From positions 1-5,285 of the forward strand of contig QEUY01000332.1 in the NCBI GenBank assembly GCA_003577365.1: a stretch of 5,285 nucleotides of DNA. Direction: 5' to 3'. Position 1 is the stretch's first letter. The number at the start of each line of letters is the position of its first letter. Positions 1-5,285 of this stretch are shown here, in pieces. The notes beneath the pieces are model-generated. The model did not search any database, had not been told where the DNA came from, and was given only the letters and a program-made list of their open reading frames with translations. Origin of the DNA: Chloroflexota bacterium (GTDB lineage: Bacteria > Chloroflexota > Anaerolineae > Caldilineales > Caldilineaceae). The position numbers and the translations under genes were made by a program.

Positions 1-24
1 TGCAGTGGCAGGCGCGCGCAGGTG

Positions 25-30
25 AAGGAG
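25..30 (+). promoter_or_regulatory. Shine-Dalgarno site that selects the ATG at 37
   Basis: AAGGAG lies 6 nt upstream of the ATG at 37. Two other in-frame starts exist, GTG at 22 and ATG at 31. The GTG would put this motif inside the coding region, and the ATG at 31 directly abuts the motif with no spacer. The motif therefore favours the start at 37. The other two genes of the window have the same AAGGAG core at 8 and 9 nt spacing, which supports the reading. Confidence 0.65.
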
Positions 31-36
31 ATGGAG

Positions 37-1908
37 ATGGGCCGTTCGCAGGTCAAGAGTCTTGGCGTCCTTCTGCTCACAGCGACAGTGTTCGTCTTGT
101 CGGCGCGTTGGGCATTTGCAGCCGACATCCTGGAATTTGTCGACATCCCGGTCACCGACCCCCGCCAGGCGGCGGTCGAGCCGGTGCTGGCGTGCCGGAA
201 CGGGTTCATGTTTGGGTTCCATGCCGTCGATGCACTGGCTATGCATGAAGATGGGCCGCGCCAATGGGATATCAGCTTCGCCAAGGACGATGGCGACCTG
301 CTGATCAAGGAGTACCCGCTCTGGCTTGGCAAGGCCGACGTTCCGCTGGTGCGCAACGGGATCACCTTCCCCTATGCCGGTTTCTACACGCTGCTGTGGG
401 ATGAGATGGTGCCGGCAGCGCCGTTGACCACCTGTTACAGCGGCGCAGGCAGCGGTTTCTGCAAGACCCTGCTGAACATTGAAGACTGTGCGATCAACCC
501 GTGGCTGATAGCGGGCATCGCGCAGATCGGGCCGCAGAACACCACGCGCGTTGTCACCGATTCGCTGGTCTATGAGGTACGGGCGTACGATCCCCAGGCG
601 GGGACCGACAATGGTGACGGCATTGCGCGCGTCGAGATGCAGATCATCGACCCGGCGAGCGGCGGGGTGGTGTACGCTATCGAACGCGCGACCCCTACGT
701 CGCCGGAGACGAGGGTTGCGTACTGTGCATTTTCGGATGACTGCGCTCCCTGGGTCTTCTCTGAGCACAGCTACACGTGGCCCAACGGCGAGCCGGTCGA
801 TAACGGGACCTACCTGCTGCGTGCCATCGTCAGTACGTCTGACGAGACACGTCAGGCCGTGCAGACGCAGATCAAGATCGACGCGCCGCCCAATATCCAA
901 ACCGTGCATGTGCCTGCCGGCGATTTCCTGATGGGGTCAGACGCTGATAGCGCGGACGAAAGCCCGGCGCACACGGTGCCGGTGGGTGATTTTTGGATCA
1001 TGCAGACCGAGGTGACCAACCGGCAGTATACCCAGTGCGTCAAGGCGGGTGTCTGTACGGAACCAGAGGACGGCGGGCGCTGGCGTGACCCAGCCTATGC
1101 CGATCACCCTGTGGCGGGTGTCGACTGGGAGCAGGCAAACACCTTTGCGGCGTGGGTGGGCGGCAGGCTGCCGGCCGAGGCGGAATGGGAGAAGGCCTGT
1201 CGCGACGCCGATGGCCGCCCCTATCCCTGGGGTGATGCTGAACCGACCTATGACTTAGCCAACTATGACAACGTGCTGGGCGATACGACGCCGGTTGGCA
1301 GCTATCCCGGCGGCGCCAGCCCCTATGGCGCGCTCGACATGAGCGGCAACGTATGGGAGTGGACCAGCAGCCTGTTCAAAGAGTACCCCTATCGAACCGA
1401 TGACGGGCGGGAAGACGCTGCGGCGGCGGGTCGCCGCGTGGTTCGTGGCGGCTCCTACTACTACACCCACTATCAACTCGTCTGCACGGTGCGTCTGGCT
1501 GTAGAGCCAGATACAGTCAACTCACAGACCGGTCTGCGCGTTGTGTTTGACCAGCCGCTGAACCCTGAGGGGGTGCGGTTTGTGACGCCGGTGGACGGGG
1601 CGACCGTGCCGCCGCGCTTTGACGTCGAGATGGCGGCAGAGGGCTTGGTGATTGAGCCGGCGGGCGAGATCCATGAAGGCGCGGGCCACTTCCACATTCT
1701 GGTAGACACCGATTTTATCGCGGCAGGCGAGCTGATCCCCTTCGACGAGCAGCATTTGCATTTTGGCCAGGGCCAACTGACCACCACGCTGGAGCTTGCG
1801 CCCGGCGTCCACACCCTACGGCTGCAGGCGGCCAACGGCGCGCATGTGGCGCTTGAAGGCCCCCAATATCGCGCGCAGATCACGGTCACGGTGGGGGCTG
1901 ACCAGTGA
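37..1908 (+). CDS. Secreted FGE-like (sulfatase-modifying factor fold) protein with Ig-like segment and C-terminal DUF4399-like domain
   Basis: This is a 623-residue exported protein. Residues 1-28 form a signal peptide: basic start (R3, K7), hydrophobic core at 9-23, and an AFA-type cleavage site before A29. Residues 30-170 are not recognised; they carry several cysteines that could form disulfides outside the cell. Residues about 173-283 look like an Ig-like beta-sandwich with an Asp/Asn/Gly-rich turn (TDNGDG). Residues about 289-502 are a clear FGE-sulfatase domain: VPAGDFLMGSD (292-302), EVTNRQY (325-331), RLPAEAEWEKAC (377-388), YPWGD (396-400), DMSGNVWEW (434-442), RGGS (470-473) and a terminal GLRVVF. 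The formylglycine-generating CxxxxC pair after RGGS is absent; only C483 remains. The domain is thus probably a non-catalytic or ligand-binding member of the fold rather than a sulfatase activator. Residues 513-619 are a DUF4399-like domain, nearly identical to two copies in the next gene. A start at GTG 22 would add five residues. The fold calls are firm; the biological role is unknown. Confidence 0.88.
   Translation: MGRSQVKSLGVLLLTATVFVLSARWAFAADILEFVDIPVTDPRQAAVEPVLACRNGFMFGFHAVDALAMHEDGPRQWDISFAKDDGDLLIKEYPLWLGKADVPLVRNGITFPYAGFYTLLWDEMVPAAPLTTCYSGAGSGFCKTLLNIEDCAINPWLIAGIAQIGPQNTTRVVTDSLVYEVRAYDPQAGTDNGDGIARVEMQIIDPASGGVVYAIERATPTSPETRVAYCAFSDDCAPWVFSEHSYTWPNGEPVDNGTYLLRAIVSTSDETRQAVQTQIKIDAPPNIQTVHVPAGDFLMGSDADSADESPAHTVPVGDFWIMQTEVTNRQYTQCVKAGVCTEPEDGGRWRDPAYADHPVAGVDWEQANTFAAWVGGRLPAEAEWEKACRDADGRPYPWGDAEPTYDLANYDNVLGDTTPVGSYPGGASPYGALDMSGNVWEWTSSLFKEYPYRTDDGREDAAAAGRRVVRGGSYYYTHYQLVCTVRLAVEPDTVNSQTGLRVVFDQPLNPEGVRFVTPVDGATVPPRFDVEMAAEGLVIEPAGEIHEGAGHFHILVDTDFIAAGELIPFDEQHLHFGQGQLTTTLELAPGVHTLRLQAANGAHVALEGPQYRAQITVTVGADQ
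1573..1893 (+). repeat. DUF4399-like repeat unit A (107 codons)
   Basis: This is the first of three copies of a module coded in the window, at the C-terminus of the FGE-like protein. By hand alignment without gaps it matches copy B at 95 of 107 residues and copy C at 91 of 107. Invariant histidines fall at residues 546, 551, 553, 573, 575, 592 and 603 of the protein. The first 41 nt (1572-1612) are identical to the start of copy B, while 34 nt in the middle (1640-1673) are identical to copy C. Confidence 0.85.
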
Positions 1909-1982
1909 CATGCGGCCCTGTGGGCGCGGCGGCGTTCCGTGTGCGGGCAGCAGGCTCGCGTATCGTATAAGGAGAGAGTGCG
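1909..1982 (+). other. Short intergenic gap, probably intra-operon
   Basis: Seventy-four nucleotides separate the stop of the FGE-like gene from the next start. I see no T-tracted hairpin and no convincing -35/-10 pair. The AT-rich TATCGTATAA near its end runs directly into the ribosome binding site, so it is too close to the start to serve as a promoter with a leader. Co-transcription of the two genes that flank the gap is the simplest reading. Confidence 0.45.
1969..1974 (+). promoter_or_regulatory. Shine-Dalgarno site of the LysM-DUF4399 gene
   Basis: AAGGAG stands 8 nt before the ATG at 1983. It fixes that start and excludes later internal methionines. Confidence 0.75.
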
Positions 1983-3101
1983 ATGCGACGAAGGCGATGG
2001 TTTACGGTCGTGGCGCTGCTGTTCGTCCCTGCTTTGCTGCTCCCTGTGCTGCTGACCCTGCTCACCTATTCCGCAGGGATCGCTGCGTCTCGGCAGCAGG
2101 AAGCGCCGCCGGCACAGGAGGATGGGCAAGAATATGTGGTCAAAGCGGGGGACTGGCTGTCCAAGATCAGCCAAGAGTTCTACGGCAGCACCGCGGCCTA
2201 TCCGGTCATTGTCGACGCCACCAACGCCAAGGCTGAATCGGACCCTCGCTTTGCCAAGATCGTCGATCCGGACGTGCTTCGGGTCGGGCAACTGCTCTGG
2301 ATCCCCACCTTTCCCGACCAACCTGCCATACGGACGCCGACTGCCGGTGTGGTGATCGATACGGCGGCGAACAATGTAGGGGACGGCAAGATAGAGGGCG
2401 GCGAGCCGGCGACGAGGACGGTGCGGTTTGTGACGCCGGTGGACGGGGCGACCGTGCCGCGACGCTTCGACGTCGAGATGGCGGCGGATGGGCTGACCAT
2501 CGAGCCGGCAGGCGAGATCCATGAGGGAGCGGGCCATTTTCACATCCTGGTGGACACCGATTTCATTGCGGCAGGCGAGCTGATCCCGTTTGACGAGCAG
2601 CATCTCCACTTCGGCAAGGGGCAGTTGACAACGACTTTAGAGCTTGCGCCCGGTGTTCATGTCTTGCGGCTGCAGGCAGCCAACGGCGCGCATGTGGCGC
2701 TTGGGGGGGAGCCGTACCAAGATACGATTACGATCACTGTGACGGGCGGGCAGACAGACCTGCCCGGTGTGCGGTTTGTCGCGCCACAGGCCGGCGAGGT
2801 CGTGCCGCCGCGCTTTGACGTCGCGATGGCAGCGAAGGGCTTGGTGATTGAGCCGGCGGGCGAGATCCACGAAGGCGCGGGCCACTTCCATATACTGGTC
2901 GATGCAGACTTTATCGCGCCTGGGGAGTTGATCCCGTTTGACGAACAGCATTTGCATTTTGGCAAGGGGCAATTGACGGCGACGCTGGAGCTTGCGCCCG
3001 GCATCCACACCCTGCGGCTGCAAGCGGCCAACGGCGCGCACATCGCCTTTGAGGGTGAGCAATATCGGGCGGAGATCACCGTCACGGTAAAGTCGCCGTG
3101 A
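1983..3101 (+). CDS. Exported LysM protein with two tandem DUF4399-like domains
   Basis: This is a 372-residue protein. It opens with four arginines (R2-R5) followed by a long hydrophobic stretch, about 6-31, that serves as a signal anchor or signal peptide; a cut after AGIAA is possible, and no lipobox cysteine is present. A Gln/Glu/Ala/Pro-rich linker leads to a LysM domain at about 50-108, with YVVKAGDWLSKISQEFYG at its start and VGQLLWIP at its end. It resembles the longer YgaU-type LysM units. LysM domains bind N-acetylglucosamine-containing glycans such as peptidoglycan, so the protein is probably held at the cell wall. After a low-complexity linker come DUF4399-like domains at 147-253 and 263-369, leaving almost no tail. 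The family has no established function that I know of. The two domains share seven invariant histidines and are about 79 percent identical. The gene follows a DUF4399-bearing gene after 74 nt on the same strand. Domain calls are confident; mature localisation is inferred. Confidence 0.9.
   Translation: MRRRRWFTVVALLFVPALLLPVLLTLLTYSAGIAASRQQEAPPAQEDGQEYVVKAGDWLSKISQEFYGSTAAYPVIVDATNAKAESDPRFAKIVDPDVLRVGQLLWIPTFPDQPAIRTPTAGVVIDTAANNVGDGKIEGGEPATRTVRFVTPVDGATVPRRFDVEMAADGLTIEPAGEIHEGAGHFHILVDTDFIAAGELIPFDEQHLHFGKGQLTTTLELAPGVHVLRLQAANGAHVALGGEPYQDTITITVTGGQTDLPGVRFVAPQAGEVVPPRFDVAMAAKGLVIEPAGEIHEGAGHFHILVDADFIAPGELIPFDEQHLHFGKGQLTATLELAPGIHTLRLQAANGAHIAFEGEQYRAEITVTVKSP
2421..2741 (+). repeat. 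DUF4399-like repeat unit B (107 codons)
   Basis: This is the first DUF4399-like domain of the LysM protein, residues 147-253, with invariant histidines at 180, 185, 187, 207, 209, 226 and 237. It is 95/107 identical to copy A in the neighbouring gene but only 85/107 identical to copy C in its own protein. Its last 13 residues diverge most from the other two. A short GGQTDLPG linker separates it from copy C. Confidence 0.85.
2769..3089 (+). repeat. DUF4399-like repeat unit C (107 codons)
   Basis: This is the second DUF4399-like domain of the LysM protein, residues 263-369, with histidines at 296, 301, 303, 323, 325, 342 and 353. It departs from A and B mainly in its first 20 residues (VAPQAGEVVPP instead of VTPVDGATVP) and is otherwise closer to A (91/107) than to B (85/107). 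Confidence 0.85.
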
Positions 3102-3150
3102 GGCCGGATCGCTGAGATGTCCCTTGCCCAGGACCGGACGGAGGGTGGAT

Positions 3151-3190
3151 AGAGGCTGGCATATTGCCGGCAGCAGGCGCGCTAGCCTCT
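3151..3190 (+). terminator. Hairpin with 10-bp stem, possible terminator or attenuator
   Basis: AGAGGCTGGC at 3151-3160 pairs with GCTAGCCTCT at 3181-3190, giving ten pairs with one G-U. The 20-nt loop itself contains the 8-nt palindrome TGCCGGCA (3165-3172). No T-run follows, only TATGATC, so a classical intrinsic terminator is not shown. It lies 50 nt after the stop of the LysM gene, where a terminator or processing hairpin would be expected. Confidence 0.35.
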
Positions 3191-3243
3191 TATGATCGAC
3201 TCCACGCGGTTGGAGCAGCAAGGGCGCGGCAAGATCACTCCCC

Positions 3244-3253
3244 AGCCGCGGCT
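3244..3253. promoter_or_regulatory. Perfect 10-nt palindrome, possible operator
   Basis: AGCCGCGGCT is identical to its reverse complement and lies 62 nt before the dioxygenase start. Such a site could bind a dimeric regulator, but in GC-rich DNA a palindrome of this length can occur by chance, and no second copy is seen. Confidence 0.18.
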
Positions 3254-3265
3254 TGTCGGCGTTTG

Positions 3266-3283
3266 TGCGGGTTGTTGCGGGTT
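3266..3283 (+). repeat. Direct repeat of TGCGGGTT at 10-bp spacing
   Basis: TGCGGGTT occurs at 3266-3273 and again at 3276-3283, one helical turn apart, ending 17 nt before the ribosome binding site of the dioxygenase gene. The spacing is what a regulator bound to one face of the helix would use. It could also be a chance duplication. Confidence 0.25.
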
Positions 3284-3300
3284 ATTGAGGAACTGTGCCA

Positions 3301-3306
3301 AAGGAG
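3301..3306 (+). promoter_or_regulatory. Shine-Dalgarno site of the dioxygenase gene
   Basis: AAGGAG stands 9 nt before the ATG at 3316. An in-frame stop at 3286-3288 and this site together fix the start; the only other in-frame candidate, GTG at 3295, precedes the motif and has none of its own. Confidence 0.75.
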
Positions 3307-3315
3307 AAGAGAACC

Positions 3316-5285
3316 ATGCTAGCAACAGTGGGCGCGCCCCCGCTCGATATGGCGCGGCAGTTGATAGCGCAGCAGAGCTTCGCCGCCGCGATCGAAATGC
3401 TGGTCGCGCATGTGGACGGGCAGCCGGATGGTGAAGGCCATGCGCTGTTGGCCTTGGCCTACTTCTACAGTGAGCAATATGCCGCGGCGGAGAAGGAGTG
3501 CGCGCTGGCCCTGAACTATGACCCAGCCAATGCCGATTGGCTGGATCTGCGGCAGCGAGCGGCGGCGAATGCCCTGGCCGAGGTCAACGTTTTCGTGCCT
3601 GACCTGTCCTTCTTCGAACGGGAGAGGCTTTTGGCCAAGGCAATCGTGCCGCCCGGCGCGCTGCCTCTGGCGCCGCTGCCGTCGCCCGCGCCCGGCGGGT
3701 TGAAACGGCTCCGGCTTGTGCTGGGAAATGGGCTGGGCGTGGTGGCCTCGGCGCTGATGGGCGGCGCCACCGAACTCTATGGCCGCCTGGCCGGCTATCG
3801 AGACGCCGTTTGGACGAACTGGTACCGCCGCCCGTTTGTCCTAGCCATCCTCACGCTGGCCTATATGCGCCAGCAACTCAACACGCATAACCTCAAGAAC
3901 ACCTATCCCACAGGGACCTTGACCGGTTTCCAGCCGGCGGGAGAGACGCCGCCGCCCGGCGTTACCCATTTTCGCACGGCGGACGGAACCTGGAACAACC
4001 TCGCCAACCCGAAGGAAGGGGCCGCGTACACCCGCTTTATGCGCAACGTCGCCAACCGCGCCATTCGTCCGGCGACCGGCGACGAACTGCTCCACCCCAA
4101 CCCCCGGGAGATCAGCCGCATCTTTCTGACACGCCACGGCGAAATGCGTGAAGTGCCTTTTCTCAACATGCTGGCCGCGTCGTGGATCCAGTTTCAAAAT
4201 CACGACTGGATCAACCATGGCGAAGTCGCGCTGACCGATGTGATCGCCATTCCACTCGCCGAAGACGATCCCGCCCGGCGGCGTCACTGGCAGACGCATA
4301 TCTTTGTCGGTAGGACGCAGGCCGACCCCACCTGGACGCCCGGCAGGGAGGAGACGCCGATCACGTTTATCAACGAAGTGACGCACTGGTGGGACGGTTC
4401 CCAAATCTACGGCAGCGATCAAGCGACGCAAAACCGCCTGCGCAGCGGCGTAGACGGCAAGCTGCGTCTCAACCCCGACGGGACATTGCCGCTGGACAAG
4501 AAAGGGGTGGAGGAGACCGGTTTTGTGCGCAACTGGTGGGTCGGCCTGACCATGCTGCACACGCTCTTCGCCCGCGAGCATAACGCCATCTGTGATCACC
4601 TGAAGGAAGCCTATCCTGAATGGGACGACAACCGGCTGTTCAACGTGGCACGCCTGATCAACGCTGCGGTCATGGCCAAGATCCACAGCGTGGAGTGGAC
4701 GCCGGCCATTCTGCCCAACCCAGCCTTGGAGGCGGGTCTCAACGCCAACTGGTATGGGCTGCTGACTAATCTGTTCCGTTCGGGCAAACACCGCAAGACC
4801 TTGGCCGACATCAATGTGCGCAACCCGGAGTTGGGCGGCGTGGTAGGCAACCCCATCGACAAGCATGGGCAGCCCTATGGTCTGACCGAGGAATTTGTCG
4901 AGGTCTACCGGCTGCATTCGCTGCTGCCAGAAACGTTGAAGATTCGCCGCCTGGGGCGGGGCGATGAGGTCGCGGAGGTGCCGTTTATAGAGACCCGCCA
5001 GGCCGGTTCTGCCAAGTTGATCCGTCACACGCCGTTGGCCGACCTCTTCTATTCCTTTGGCAATCAGCATCCGGGGCAGCTTGTGCTGAACAATTTCCCG
5101 CGCTTTATGCAGGAGATGAGTATTCCGGGCAACCCGTTGTTCGACATGGGCGCGGTAGATATTCTGCGCGCCCGCGAGCGCGGGGTGCCGCGCTACAACG
5201 AGTTCCGCCGCCAGTTGGGTCTCAACCCAATCCGTACCTTCGAGGACCTGACCGACGACCGCGAAACGGTGGCCAAGCTCAAAGC
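3316..5285 (+). CDS. Fatty acid alpha-dioxygenase (animal haem peroxidase superfamily) with N-terminal TPR extension, 3' partial
   Basis: The window holds 656 residues; the gene continues past the edge. Enzymes of this family use a haem-derived tyrosyl radical to add O2 to the alpha carbon of fatty acids, giving 2-hydroperoxy acids that decay to shortened aldehydes or 2-hydroxy acids. The catalytic part starts near residue 166. Visible active-site features are Q292 and distal H296 (SWIQFQNHDW); the Ca2+ ligands D297, T356, W358, D360 and S362 (THWWDGSQIYG); catalytic Y531 with haem ligand H534 (YRLHSLLP); and H457 and T462 (HSVEWT), which match the carboxylate-binding His/Thr of plant enzymes. 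The Tyr-x-x-His spacing and the His/Thr pair favour alpha-dioxygenase over cyclooxygenase or peroxidase. The expected carboxylate-binding arginine lies in the missing C-terminal part, roughly 100 residues. Residues 10-70 form two TPR-like helix pairs, the second (41-74) canonical with Y49, A58, A65 and P70. A Pro-rich linker (113-126) and a hydrophobic or amphipathic helix (134-152) follow. No signal peptide is present, so it is probably cytoplasmic or peripheral to the membrane. Confidence 0.92.
   Translation, partial: MLATVGAPPLDMARQLIAQQSFAAAIEMLVAHVDGQPDGEGHALLALAYFYSEQYAAAEKECALALNYDPANADWLDLRQRAAANALAEVNVFVPDLSFFERERLLAKAIVPPGALPLAPLPSPAPGGLKRLRLVLGNGLGVVASALMGGATELYGRLAGYRDAVWTNWYRRPFVLAILTLAYMRQQLNTHNLKNTYPTGTLTGFQPAGETPPPGVTHFRTADGTWNNLANPKEGAAYTRFMRNVANRAIRPATGDELLHPNPREISRIFLTRHGEMREVPFLNMLAASWIQFQNHDWINHGEVALTDVIAIPLAEDDPARRRHWQTHIFVGRTQADPTWTPGREETPITFINEVTHWWDGSQIYGSDQATQNRLRSGVDGKLRLNPDGTLPLDKKGVEETGFVRNWWVGLTMLHTLFAREHNAICDHLKEAYPEWDDNRLFNVARLINAAVMAKIHSVEWTPAILPNPALEAGLNANWYGLLTNLFRSGKHRKTLADINVRNPELGGVVGNPIDKHGQPYGLTEEFVEVYRLHSLLPETLKIRRLGRGDEVAEVPFIETRQAGSAKLIRHTPLADLFYSFGNQHPGQLVLNNFPRFMQEMSIPGNPLFDMGAVDILRARERGVPRYNEFRRQLGLNPIRTFEDLTDDRETVAKLK

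Larger units (their letters stand above)
3102..3315 (+). other. Non-coding leader region upstream of the dioxygenase gene
   Basis: This 214-nt gap is the longest in the window and has no credible gene. Frames open here (for example from the ATG at 3192) have no ribosome binding site and run out of frame into the dioxygenase gene. It holds the hairpin at 3151-3190, the palindrome at 3244-3253, the direct repeat at 3266-3283 and the ribosome binding site at 3301-3306. I found no convincing sigma-70-like promoter. The size of the gap and the structured elements make separate regulation of the dioxygenase gene plausible. Confidence 0.4.

Noticed and set aside
1935..1968. Possible promoter before the LysM gene (TTCCGT and the AT-rich TATCGTATAA)
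   Set aside because: The spacing of the two elements is wrong, and the AT-rich part merges with the ribosome binding site, leaving no room for a transcript leader.
1473..2609. Minus-strand open frame of 378 codons crossing the gap between the first two genes
   Set aside because: It is antisense to the DUF4399 and LysM coding regions. Its internal similarity only mirrors the repeats on the plus strand, and its composition (Arg/His/Ser-rich, low complexity) is not protein-like.
1570..3089. CRISPR-like or mobile-element origin for the repeated sequence
   Set aside because: The repeats are in-frame 107-codon protein domains with different flanks, no terminal inverted repeats, no transposase and no short regular spacer pattern.
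3253..3288. Possible promoter before the dioxygenase gene (TTGTCG with GTTATT)
   Set aside because: The spacer would be 22 nt, too long for a sigma-70-type promoter, and neither hexamer is a good match.
3192..3434. Small plus-strand frame overlapping the start of the dioxygenase gene
   Set aside because: It has no ribosome binding site and overlaps in another frame a gene with a good Shine-Dalgarno site and a clear TPR segment. Its translation has no recognisable features.
3841..5070. Long open reading frame of 409 codons on the minus strand, opposite the dioxygenase gene
   Set aside because: It lies wholly antisense to a gene with strong family motifs, has no recognisable domain, and is the kind of open frame that GC-rich coding DNA creates on the opposite strand.

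Overview
This 5.3 kb, GC-rich bacterial window carries three genes in a row on the + strand. Each is preceded by a clean AAGGAG-type Shine-Dalgarno site. The first two encode large exported proteins. The third is a probably cytoplasmic haem oxygenase that runs off the right edge. The lineage cannot be fixed from the sequence. The mosaic secreted proteins (FGE-like fold plus Ig-like segment, LysM plus DUF4399) remind me of Chloroflexota such as Anaerolineae/Caldilineae. That is an impression from architecture and base composition, not a marker-based assignment.

Layout: (1) 37-1908 is a secreted protein with a signal peptide, an unrecognised cysteine-containing N-terminal region, an Ig-like beta-sandwich, an FGE/sulfatase-modifying-factor-like domain without the catalytic cysteine pair, and one C-terminal DUF4399-like domain. 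(2) 1983-3101 is a membrane-anchored or secreted protein with a LysM domain followed by two DUF4399-like domains. (3) 3102-3315 is a 214-nt non-coding gap with a long-stem hairpin, a perfect 10-nt palindrome and an 8-bp direct repeat at 10-bp spacing. (4) 3316 to the window end is a fatty acid alpha-dioxygenase of the animal haem peroxidase superfamily, with an unusual N-terminal extension of about 160 residues that contains TPR-like repeats.

The three DUF4399-like domains are 79-89 percent identical by hand count and share seven invariant histidines. Their nucleotide identity is patchy in a way that suggests recent duplication and conversion across the two genes. The two exported proteins therefore look like paralogous carriers of one C-terminal module, attached to two different N-terminal modules. 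The third gene keeps every alpha-dioxygenase active-site residue that lies inside the window: distal Gln/His, Ca2+ loop, Tyr-x-x-His, and the His and Thr that bind the substrate carboxylate. It should oxidise fatty acids at the alpha carbon. A functional link between the DUF4399 proteins and the dioxygenase is suggested only by adjacency and shared strand.
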